Part shown: in pieces, positions 1 through 8,715 of the stretch
How the letters are laid out: every line of letters starts with the position of its first letter
Position numbering within the stretch: position 1 is the stretch's first letter
DNA from: Byssovorax sp.
GTDB lineage: Bacteria; Myxococcota_A; Polyangia; Polyangiales; Polyangiaceae
Length of the DNA: 64,000 bases
Assembly: GCA_025362495.1 (NCBI GenBank)
Contig: JANYGI010000102.1
Coordinates: 1-64,000 of the forward strand
Reading direction: 5' to 3'
Made by a program: the position numbers and the translations under genes
Notes under the pieces: generated by a model
Seen by the model: the letters and a program-made list of their open reading frames with translations, nothing else
Database searches by the model: none
Told to the model about the DNA's origin: nothing

Positions 1-1
1 G

Positions 2-289
2 AAGAAGGTGGTGATCGACTTCGACGCCAAGGTCGCCGAGTTCGTGCGCACGCGGAAGGTCCACCCGTCGCAGGAGCTGGTGGTGCTGCCGAAGGGCGGC
101 GTGCGGATGACGATCATGATCGGCGATCTGACCGAGCTCGCGACCTGGGTGCTCGGCTTCGGCGAGACCGCCAAGGTGATCGAGCCGCCGGACCTCGTCG
201 ATCGCGTCACGCGCGAGCTGGAAGGCGCGCTCGCGCTCTACGGCAAGCGCCCGTTGCGCCCGACGAAGGTCGCTGCCGCCGAGGAATGA
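2..289 (+). CDS. WYL-domain transcriptional regulator, C-terminal end (5' end outside window)
   Basis: The open frame enters from the left edge, so only about 95 C-terminal residues are visible. They show the usual tail of WYL-family regulators: a beta-rich stretch with the HPSQ motif, then WVLGFGETAKVIEPP and a helix ending near ALALYG, which is the WCX dimerisation extension. The family binds DNA through an N-terminal winged helix, not visible here, and senses ligands through the WYL core. Codon use is GC-rich like the native chromosome. The next gene on the same strand, the OLD-type nuclease, begins 131 bases later. WYL proteins often regulate neighbouring defence genes, but that link is inference here. 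Confidence 0.8.
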   Translation, partial: KKVVIDFDAKVAEFVRTRKVHPSQELVVLPKGGVRMTIMIGDLTELATWVLGFGETAKVIEPPDLVDRVTRELEGALALYGKRPLRPTKVAAAEE

Positions 290-420
290 TCGATGACTCC
301 CGAGGCCTTCCGCCACGGCGCAGACGGCCCACGACGATCCGGGCGACGCACTCACGCCCCTACGCTGTTTTGCGTATTGAGTGATCGGGGGGGTGGCCTC
401 GTAGTTTGGGTCACCCACTC

Positions 421-2895
421 ATGCGATTGTCTCGAGTCATCATCAGGCGCTTCAAATCGATCGACGAGCTGGAGATCCAGATCCCGGAGAAGGACGACAG
501 CCGGCAAGGCTCCGCCGACTTCGTCTCCATCGTTGGCGAAAACAACGTTGGCAAGTCGACGATCATGGGAGCCATCCGTCTGGCATGCCCTGGTAGCACC
601 AAGCCGACGCTGGATCACTTCCCGAACCGCCGACTGGATCACGGTCCGATCGAGGTCGAGTTGGAGTTCAATCGCCTCACTGAAGCCGACAAGAAAGAGC
701 ACGCGATTCGCGCTCACGTCTTCGTGGAAGATGGTCTGGAGAAGTATCGCATCAAGAAGGTGTGGGAGACGGCCGCAGCCCCGAAACACTTTGCCTACAC
801 TCAGAACAATGCGCAGGACCAATTTCGCGATTCTCCCGGCGGACTGACGAAGCAAGCGCTTGAAAAGCTCGGTGACGCTGGGAAAGAAGTTATCAAGGCC
901 GCCGAGAGCGAGGAGGCGAAGGGAACGAGAATCACCAAGGACGCGCTGCTTCAGGCTGCTATCAGGATCAAGTCCTCACTGATCGAGAGGGTCGATCTGG
1001 ACCCTTGGTCCCCGAACCCTGGGGGGAATGCTTCGAACCTCGACACCGTGCTCCCGAAAGTGATCTACGTTGCCGCGCTTCGCGAGACGGGAGACGTGAC
1101 AGATGTGGGCAAGGCTCAATCTCCTGTTCGGAAGATCGTCGAGGCGCTCTTCGAGCAGCAGCTCTCGAAGCATGAGAAGGTCATCGTCTTCAGACGAGCT
1201 GCGGAAGAGCTCGGGCAGCTGTTCGACGTGGAGGGTAAACACAAGATCGTGGCTCACGTCGAGTCGAGGATCACTTCGAGGCTCAAGGAGCTGATCAATA
1301 TCAGTGCTGAGCTGCAATTTGAGGCTCCGGACGTCACGTCGGACCTCGCAAGTCAGACCGAGCTCTGGATTCGTCACGATGGCGTATTGACGAAACCCGA
1401 GCAGCAGGGGCATGGTGCGCAAAGGTCCATCGTGCTCGCTCTTCTTCAGCTGTATGCTGAGCAGTTGCTGAAGGGTGATGTGGTCGAGCGGTCCAGGACC
1501 CTGTTTCTCGTCGAAGAGCCCGAGATATACATGCATCCAGGCATGTGTCGGCGTATGCGAGATGCCCTGCTGAAGATTGCGCAAAGCGGAGTCGGGCAAG
1601 TTGTGTGCACGACGCACTCCCCGGTATTCCTCGATCTGGCTGATCGTCACGATGGCATCGTCATTGTGCGGAGAAGTGGCGGGGCGCCGTTCAGAACACA
1701 ACGTGTCGACGACGTCTTCAAGCAAGATGAAGAAGATCGTGAGCAACGAGCTCGGCTCCGTATGCTCTTGAGCTTCGACTCCGCAGCGAACGAGGTCTTC
1801 TTCGCGGACAGTGTATGCTTGGTCGAAGGGGATTGCGAGGTCGCGGCGATCGAGGCGACTGCCCGGAAGCTTCACGAGCTCAAGAAAATCGATTTGCCGG
1901 CATATCTCGTCGCGCGCAGATCTGTGGCCGTCGTCAATTGCAGGGGGAAGTGGACGATTCCCGCCTTCCAGACTGTTCTCAAGGCCTTCGGCATCCGATA
2001 CCGCGTGGTTCACGATGAAGACACGTCTGACGGGCCGCGTCGCGCCAACGACCAGATCGCGGGACTTTTGTCCGCCGACGACCAGCGACGAGTCCATGTC
2101 CCCGACTTCGAGCGGCACGTGTTCGATGAGCGCTGGACTCGCGACAAACCGTGGAAAGCCACGATCAAGATCCGGGATGCAAAGGACGTCGATCCTCGAC
2201 TGGTCGAGTTCTTCGAGTTTGTGCTCGGAAAAAAGATTGAACAGCTATGCCAGTCGGAGGACGACGCAAGAGCGGCTCAATCTCTTCCTCCGCCCGCGTC
2301 GCTGATTCCAAGACGGGACGGCCGAGCTGAGCTCAGGAAGCTCGATATCTCCAAAGAGGAGATCCAGAGGGCTCAAAAGCTGGAGCAAGTTTTCAGGATC
2401 GCCGCCGGACCGAGCTTCACGCCCGACGTCACCGATGGCGTCCAAGCGTATCGGGTCGCGAGTTCACACCTCAGCATCTTCGCTCGAATCAAGGGAGATT
2501 CGATGGCGGATACGCTCCTCGATGGCGATGTTGTCGCTCTGGAGAGGCTTGATAACGTTTACCTGGAGCCGGTGACCGATGAAGCTGCCAAGCGGCCCAA
2601 AAATTCATTCTGTGATCGCATCGAGCACATGGGAATCTATGTTCTGGCGATCAACGATGACATCGATCAACGGGCATATACCACGAAGCGTGTGCGAGTG
2701 CAGGAGTTCATCGGCGGCGGCTGGATTTGTCAAATCTATGCCGACAATCCAGACGCTGGATGGGGCGAACGTGGCCTGAAGGAGATTCGTCGGAGTGATC
2801 GGGTACACTTTGCCGCAAAAGTCGTCGGTCTCGTCAATCAGAACAATGATGCTGAGCCTGCCGAGCCAGAGATCGTGCCGATCGCAGACACTTGA
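421..2895 (+). CDS. OLD-family ATPase/TOPRIM nuclease fused to a C-terminal LexA-like S24 peptidase domain
   Basis: 824 residues. The N-terminal ABC-type ATPase has Walker A GENNVGKST at 39-47, a Walker B-like LFLVEEPEIYMHP near 360 and a following TTHSP switch. A TOPRIM nuclease domain follows, with LVEGDCE at 467-473 and the acidic HDED at 531-534, as in overcoming-lysogenization-defect proteins. After about residue 655 the protein changes to a LexA/UmuD-like S24 fold: GDSM with serine 694, a GIYVLAI strand, lysine 756 in TTKRVRV, then YADNPD and AAKVVGLV. An AAG triplet at 661-663 sits 31 residues before the serine, close to the LexA cleavage geometry. Start: the ATG at 421 is preferred to an in-frame TTG at 406; no clear ribosome site is seen. 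Third codon positions are AT-richer than in neighbours, suggesting transfer. Function as an anti-phage or DNA-damage nuclease is inferred from the family. Confidence 0.88.
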   Translation: MRLSRVIIRRFKSIDELEIQIPEKDDSRQGSADFVSIVGENNVGKSTIMGAIRLACPGSTKPTLDHFPNRRLDHGPIEVELEFNRLTEADKKEHAIRAHVFVEDGLEKYRIKKVWETAAAPKHFAYTQNNAQDQFRDSPGGLTKQALEKLGDAGKEVIKAAESEEAKGTRITKDALLQAAIRIKSSLIERVDLDPWSPNPGGNASNLDTVLPKVIYVAALRETGDVTDVGKAQSPVRKIVEALFEQQLSKHEKVIVFRRAAEELGQLFDVEGKHKIVAHVESRITSRLKELINISAELQFEAPDVTSDLASQTELWIRHDGVLTKPEQQGHGAQRSIVLALLQLYAEQLLKGDVVERSRTLFLVEEPEIYMHPGMCRRMRDALLKIAQSGVGQVVCTTHSPVFLDLADRHDGIVIVRRSGGAPFRTQRVDDVFKQDEEDREQRARLRMLLSFDSAANEVFFADSVCLVEGDCEVAAIEATARKLHELKKIDLPAYLVARRSVAVVNCRGKWTIPAFQTVLKAFGIRYRVVHDEDTSDGPRRANDQIAGLLSADDQRRVHVPDFERHVFDERWTRDKPWKATIKIRDAKDVDPRLVEFFEFVLGKKIEQLCQSEDDARAAQSLPPPASLIPRRDGRAELRKLDISKEEIQRAQKLEQVFRIAAGPSFTPDVTDGVQAYRVASSHLSIFARIKGDSMADTLLDGDVVALERLDNVYLEPVTDEAAKRPKNSFCDRIEHMGIYVLAINDDIDQRAYTTKRVRVQEFIGGGWICQIYADNPDAGWGERGLKEIRRSDRVHFAAKVVGLVNQNNDAEPAEPEIVPIADT

Positions 2896-3312
2896 CGGTC
2901 TTTCCATTTCAGCGACGGCACATGCCCATATCTTCCCTCGTCGACTGCGCCTTCTGCGGCGCCCTCTGATCCCCCATCCCGCCCGCCTCCGCGCCCCCCG
3001 GCCCTCTCGGGTGCAATAAATCACCCGGATCCGCCCCCGAAGTTACTCCAGAGTGTAGTCGATCATGCATTCGCGAGTGTGAATCGCCTAAAAAGTGTAA
3101 CTGATCACACAAATCCTAGCGCGCCGGAGCTCCCGAGCCTCCGACGGTCAATCTCCACGGCATCAGAAGAGCTCGCGCTGCCCGAGCGGCACGGCTTCGA
3201 TCTTGCTGTGACTGGTCCCGGTCGGTAGGGTTCGACGAGCAAGCAGGTCCAAGCCTACGTCAACGCCCCGATCTGCTCTTGCTGGAATTGCTCCGTTCCA
3301 GCCGCGAAACCC
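2896..3312. other. Gene-poor spacer in accessory region
   Basis: About 417 bases between the OLD nuclease and the next likely gene. No convincing coding frame was found. A minus-strand frame ending at 3163 exists, but its upper half lies opposite the better plus-strand reading from 3313. The only structure seen is the repeat cluster at 3041-3109. Confidence 0.5.
3041..3109. repeat. Cluster of AGTGT repeats; possible insertion-sequence end or operator
   Basis: Three related copies containing AGTGT begin at 3052, 3076 and 3094; the first and last extend to AGTGTA and are followed by TGATCA-like bases. The block is flanked by AGTTAC at 3041 and GTAACT at 3097, which are inverted copies. Read on the minus strand it begins TGTGATCAGTTACAC and holds three TACACT/CACACT repeats. 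A TG terminus followed by several internal repeats is the layout of IS21-type element ends, but no transposase is present in this window. It could equally be a regulator binding array. Confidence 0.35.
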
Positions 3313-3383
3313 ATGGGTGATCTCGAAGTACTTCTCGCGCAGCTCGAAGCTCATCGGGAGAAATTGTCTACCCCTGAGGGCGG

Positions 3384-4139
3384 ATGGCCGCTCACGGCGT
3401 TCAGCGAGGCTCTGGAGGGGCTCCCGTTGTTCCATCGTCTCGGCGAGCCGCTGCGGGATCCGCGACCGCACTCGCACAGTCCGAAATCAAGCTCGAGGTC
3501 GCGAAGGCGAAGTCGGGGCGCGCCAAGCTGGGGATTGATGGGTGCCTGTTTGCCTCCTTCGGCGTGGCCGGATACCGGGAGCCGCCTGTCGTTCTGGCGT
3601 TCGGACCAGCCGAGCTGTCCGGCACGGGGCGGATCTCTGTCCCGTGGGACAGTCGTGGCGCCGGCAAGACGCTCAACCTAGCGGATGACTCCCATGAAGC
3701 GTTGATTGCTGAGTACAGCTTGGTCGCTCCGTTCGACCAGGACTACCTCGCGTCGCATCTCGCAACTTCCTTTCAGGAATGGGAGCGGTTCCTGTCCGGT
3801 GGTCGCCCGAAGGAACCCGATCCGCGGGGCGTCCTCCACAAGGCCATCTCGGCGCCACAAGGCGAGGAAACCACCTGGCTCACGACGCCTGAAGCGCGCC
3901 TCGAGCAGGATCTTCTCCTTGGCGACCGGCTCCTGGCGGTGTTCGTCGACGCCGACTTCCCCTCCGGCACGAACGGCAACAAGGAATGGCGCCGTACTTT
4001 CGCTGTGCTCCAGCGCGTCGCCGCCAATCGAAAAGCGGAGTTCGTGTCCATCCGGCGTAGCCTTGGGGCGGTGGACTACCGGCACCACACTTCAGCGCTC
4101 GTGATGCGTCGAATGCGAGCGTCAGGGTATATTCTATGA
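3384..4139 (+). CDS. Unknown accessory protein, first gene of a coupled pair; N-terminus probably displaced by a frameshift
   Basis: No family was recognised. In the sequenced frame the protein is 251 residues, but its first 30 (Pro/Ala/Arg-rich) look non-native. A better N-terminus lies in another frame from the ATG at 3313 (MGDLEVLLAQLEAHREKL, then WPLTAFSEALEGLPLFHRLG) and would join this frame near 3460-3478. A single-base indel there, real or from sequencing, is the simplest explanation, giving about 275 residues. The remainder looks genuine, with features such as FGVAGYREPPVVLAFG, EYSLVAPFDQDYLASHL and LLAVFVDADFP. The stop overlaps the next ATG (ATGA at 4136-4139), so the two genes are translationally coupled. 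Confidence 0.6.
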   Translation: MAAHGVQRGSGGAPVVPSSRRAAAGSATALAQSEIKLEVAKAKSGRAKLGIDGCLFASFGVAGYREPPVVLAFGPAELSGTGRISVPWDSRGAGKTLNLADDSHEALIAEYSLVAPFDQDYLASHLATSFQEWERFLSGGRPKEPDPRGVLHKAISAPQGEETTWLTTPEARLEQDLLLGDRLLAVFVDADFPSGTNGNKEWRRTFAVLQRVAANRKAEFVSIRRSLGAVDYRHHTSALVMRRMRASGYIL

Positions 4140-5256
4140 AGTCCTATCCTGCCGTGGGTTGGAAGGTTGGCTATGTGAATCGCCATGATGCGGAGCACCC
4201 GGACCGGCGTCGTCCCGCTCGCGTGCTTCTCCAGCGCGAAGGAATGACAGGCTGGCTGCTCCCGGTGTCAGGCGATCACCTCCGCCTCTTCGGCTATGTG
4301 CTCCCCGAGGACACATTCGAAATCGAGCCCGAGAAATGGATTCGTTACGAGGGCTCCCCCGCCTGGGCCCTCGGAAAATCACCGGTCGTGACGACCACGA
4401 CCCCGCTCGCGCTCGAGTTCGTCGATCCGCTCGAAGCTACCCGGCGACGTCGCACCGAAGCCTCGGAGGCCATCCTCGCGGCTCTCGTGTCCTCCCGCAA
4501 CGAGAGCCTCCTCGACCGCGCGTCCGACCTCGAGCACGCGGATCGGATCCTGGATGGTAACCCCGTCTCCGTGGCGGCCCTCCTCGCCCTCGGCGCGGAG
4601 GAATCTTCGATGGGCGCGGCGGAGCTGGACTCGCCGGAGCGCCTCCGGGATCGGCTGATCACCGTCTCTCCCTCCGGGCTCGACAAGCTCCGGAAGGAAA
4701 TGCAGAAGCCAGGATTCGAGCTCGTTCGAGGCAATCGCAAGTTGCACGACTCGTTGCTGGCCGCGGCCTCCGGCGCGTTCTCCTCGACAACCTCCGTGAG
4801 CCCCGGCCAATGGGCAAATCTCCGCTCGACCACCCTCTGGAAATGGTGGCTCAGATCGAAAATGGCGGCGGAAAAAGCTCCGTTGCGCCGCATGGCAACG
4901 AGTCTGAAATTACCACTGAAAGATCTCGAAGCCCTGGCGCGCGGCGACGCGCCACCCCGCGCCGACGTCCTGGCCCGACTCCCATCAGTCACAAACGCAC
5001 TGGCGGAGGTCAGCGCTCATTTCGAGGCATCGCCGGATCTCACCTTTGGCTATCGTGGCGGGCGACGACGCGCGACGCGGTCGAGAACGAGTGGACCTCG
5101 GATCACGCCACCGCCACGTTGGAAGTCGGCGAGCTACCTGGAGAGCTGGATCCACTCGGACGGCCGCGCTCGGCCTTCTTCGACCGGCTGGTCTCCGAAG
5201 CGCCGCTCGAAGGTCTGCTCACGCCCCAGGCTGCGGCTGAGCTCAACGCGGCGTAA
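4136..5256 (+). CDS. Unknown accessory protein, second gene of the coupled pair, with an apparent internal frameshift
   Basis: No family was recognised. The start ATG overlaps the previous stop. The frame from 4136 reads as good protein (GWKVGYVNRHD, LLPVSGDHLRLFGYVLPED, then a helical middle) to about FEASPDLTF at 5045 and then turns into Arg/Ser-rich nonsense. Plausible coding resumes in other frames: AIVAGDDAR near 5049-5075, then DAVENEWTSDHATATLEVG to the TAA at 5254-5256. One or more indels between about 5040 and 5080 must be assumed to give one protein of roughly 373 residues. Whether this is decay, a sequencing error or programmed shifting cannot be told from sequence. As sequenced, the first frame would run to 5503 and overlap the next gene by about 200 bases, which argues against that reading. 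Confidence 0.55.
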
Positions 5257-5306
5257 CGCCGCGAAAATACCCTTTCAACCCATCCGCCGCTGTGTACTCT
5301 CCCGAA

Positions 5307-6149
5307 ATGGCAAAGAGCAAGTCAGGCAGCGCCCCGTCCAAGAAGTCCAAGGCCTCCGCGAAGCTCCCGCTGGACTTCGTCGAGAAATACCGCGTGCTCG
5401 CCGCGAAGCTCCCGGCCGACCGCGTGCAAGTATGCCGCGCCGACGTGCGGATAGCTGCCTACAACATCAAGCTCGGCGTCGAGTCTGTCTTCGGCTCCGG
5501 TGAGGACAAGCAAGAGCGCGAAGCAAAGACCAAGTCGATCGAGGAGCAGCTCCCCAAGCTCTCTTCCAAGAAGGCGCTCGAGCTGCCCGGTATCGCCCGT
5601 GCCCTCGTTCTCACGGCGCAGAAGGTCACACCGGTGGTGAGCACAGGTGAGATCGAAGCGAAGCTCGCCGTCGTCGCCGGCCTGCGCGAGCCGATCCTCA
5701 GCGCGGCGGAGCTCCTGGCTGGCAAGGGCTACCTGCCCACCTCCGACGTCGCCAAGATCCGCGCTGGCACCGGCAAGTTCGACCAGGCCAGCGACGGTGT
5801 CGCGCTCGTTCTCCTCTTCGCCAAGTACGCGGCGGAGGTGACGGGCAAACACCCGTTCACCGCAGAAGACTTCACGACGCTTCGTGAAGCGAGCGAGTGG
5901 CTGATGGACAGGTTGACCCCCGCAGGCGCGAAGAAGGCGCCCGCAGCGCGGCGCGACGAGGAGGATCTGCGCGACCGGTTCTGGACGTTGCTCGTCGAGC
6001 GCCACCCCGACCTGCGGGTGATGGGCTACGTGCTGTTCCAGGAAGACTTCGACACGAAGGTGCCGCGCTTGCAATCGCGCGTCGCCGGTGCGCGCGCCGG
6101 TGGCGAGGGCGAGAGCGGGCCCGCGGCGGCTCCGCCCACCGGAGGTTGA
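5307..6149 (+). CDS. Hypothetical protein, Lys/Ser-rich N-terminus, mostly helical
   Basis: 280 residues from the ATG at 5307; a GTG at 5292 would add five residues and is less likely. The N-terminus is a basic low-complexity stretch (KSKSGSAPSKKSKASAK), followed by a helical body with segments such as VRIAAYNIKLGVESVFGSG and DGVALVLLFAKYAAEV, and a Gly/Ala/Pro-rich tail. No catalytic motif, signal peptide or membrane segment was recognised. It sits between the frameshifted pair and xisH on the same strand. Codon bias is closer to the native chromosome than that of the OLD gene. Confidence 0.7.
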   Translation: MAKSKSGSAPSKKSKASAKLPLDFVEKYRVLAAKLPADRVQVCRADVRIAAYNIKLGVESVFGSGEDKQEREAKTKSIEEQLPKLSSKKALELPGIARALVLTAQKVTPVVSTGEIEAKLAVVAGLREPILSAAELLAGKGYLPTSDVAKIRAGTGKFDQASDGVALVLLFAKYAAEVTGKHPFTAEDFTTLREASEWLMDRLTPAGAKKAPAARRDEEDLRDRFWTLLVERHPDLRVMGYVLFQEDFDTKVPRLQSRVAGARAGGEGESGPAAAPPTGG

Positions 6150-6301
6150 GCCTGACCCGTCGCCAACCCTGAGCGTCCTCGCTCGCGGACGGCCGGCGGG
6201 CGTCGACGGTTCACGTTCGAGCCTTGCGCGGACGGTCAACCGCCGCGCCGCCGCCACGTACGACGGTCGACACGGCGGGGGCTGCGGCCTAGAAGGAACG
6301 C

Positions 6302-6718
6302 ATGCCCGCCCATGACCGGGACCATGACGCCGTCTGTGCCGCGCTCGTCGCCGACGGGTGGACCATCACCGGCGACCCGCTGCACCTGCGCTACGCAGGC
6401 GATGACCTGTACATCGACCTCGCCGCCGAGAGGCTAATCGCGGCCGAGAAGGGGCCTCAGCGCATCGCGGTGGAGATCAAGAGCTTCCGCGGCCCGTCAG
6501 AGCGCGCAGATCTCCACGTCGCCGTGGGGCAGTTCGTGGTGTACCGCGAAGTGCTTTCGGAAATGGACCCGCAGCGCGAGCTCTATCTTGCCGTCACCGA
6601 AGAGGTGCGCGCCGAGGTCTTCGAGTCGGGCGTCGCGCGGATGATCCTGACCCGACAGATCCGGCGGCTCGTTTCCTACGACCCCGCGAGAAAGGTGATC
6701 GTCCGATGGATCCCGTAG
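6302..6718 (+). CDS. xisH: XisH family protein (PD-(D/E)XK-like)
   Basis: 138 residues that follow the XisH family closely along their whole length: the N-terminal HDAVCAALVADGWTITGDP, the core DLYIDLAAERLIAAEK and the IAVEIKSF strand, ending in ARKVIVRWIP. Aspartate 39 and E58-x-K60 fit a restriction-endonuclease-like active site. XisH was named for a role in developmental excision of the cyanobacterial fdxN element together with XisF and XisI; its biochemical activity is not well defined. It overlaps xisI by 13 bases, so the two are coupled. No xisF-type recombinase is in the window, so element excision is not implied here. Confidence 0.88.
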   Translation: MPAHDRDHDAVCAALVADGWTITGDPLHLRYAGDDLYIDLAAERLIAAEKGPQRIAVEIKSFRGPSERADLHVAVGQFVVYREVLSEMDPQRELYLAVTEEVRAEVFESGVARMILTRQIRRLVSYDPARKVIVRWIP

Positions 6719-7041
6719 ACCGCTACCGAGACGCCGTCATGACCGTGCTCCGCCCGTGGGAGCAGCGTCCGGGCCCGCAGTCGACCCTCCGCTTCGAGGC
6801 CGTGTTCGACCGCGAGCACGATCACTACCTCGTGGTCGTCGTCGGCTGGGATGGCCCGCATCACGTCCACTCGACGCTCGTCCACATCGACGTGATCGAC
6901 GGCAAGCTGTGGATTCAGCACGACCAGACCGAGGAAGGCGTGGCGCCGGAGCTGGTCGCCGCGGGCGTCCCTCGCGATCGGATCGTGCTTGGATTCAAGT
7001 CCCCTGCTCGTCGCGCGGTCAGCGAATTCGCGGTGTCATGA
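6706..7041 (+). CDS. xisI: XisI family protein, partner of XisH
   Basis: 111 residues with the typical XisI pattern: N-terminal YRDAVMTVLRPW, central DHYLVVVVGWDGPHHVHST, then LVHIDVIDGKLWIQHDQTEEG and VAPELVAAGVPRDRIVLGFKSP. These residues define a small domain almost always found next to XisH. The ATG lies inside the end of xisH, so expression is coupled. The function outside cyanobacteria is unknown; the constant pairing suggests a complex or a toxin-antitoxin-like relation, which is inference. Confidence 0.88.
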   Translation: MDPVDRYRDAVMTVLRPWEQRPGPQSTLRFEAVFDREHDHYLVVVVGWDGPHHVHSTLVHIDVIDGKLWIQHDQTEEGVAPELVAAGVPRDRIVLGFKSPARRAVSEFAVS

Positions 7042-7155
7042 CGCCGCGACCACCGTCATCCGCATAGCTCGCCCGCTGACTCTGGCCAGGTGAGCTTTGC
7101 GGGGGGACGCCGCGCGCTGATCGCGCCGCAATTCCCCTCGCGATCGCGCCGCCTC

Positions 7156-8535
<1,380 letters not shown>

Positions 8536-8649
8536 GGAGGTGGCCCTGCGGTTCGGCGACGGGGTGGATGCACCCGTGCGGGTTTCTAGCGACCCGGGTC
8601 ACCCAGCACAACCCCGAAGCGCCCGATCGTGGTGAGCCCGGCAGACGCC

Positions 8650-8666
8650 ATGATCCGCGGGATCAT
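8650..8666. promoter_or_regulatory. 17-bp palindrome upstream of the kamA-type gene
   Basis: ATGATCC-gcg-GGATCAT is a perfect 7+3+7 inverted repeat about 115 bases upstream of the kamA start and downstream of the transglycosylase stop. It has the size of a dimeric repressor site but could be chance or part of a transcript hairpin. Confidence 0.3.
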
Positions 8667-8687
8667 CTGATGCGCTGCGTTGCGATC

Positions 8688-8707
8688 GCGCGCGGCATGC
8701 TGCGCGC
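8688..8707 (-). terminator. Near-palindrome just after the transglycosylase stop
   Basis: A 20-bp sequence, GCGCGCGGCATGCTGCGCGC, is self-complementary with one mismatch and lies 9 bases after the stop of the minus-strand lytic transglycosylase. No T run follows, so it could only be a weak or factor-assisted terminator. Confidence 0.3.
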
Positions 8708-8715
8708 TCGGCGCG

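Noticed and set aside
406-420. TTG start for the OLD-S24 protein
   Set aside because: It adds five residues (MGHPL) before the natural ATG at 421, and neither has a ribosome site; ATG is preferred.
3163-3477. Minus-strand frame of 104 residues in the accessory region
   Set aside because: It overlaps the better plus-strand N-terminus from 3313, has no ribosome site and no motif. Some doubt remains because its last 50 residues look fairly protein-like.
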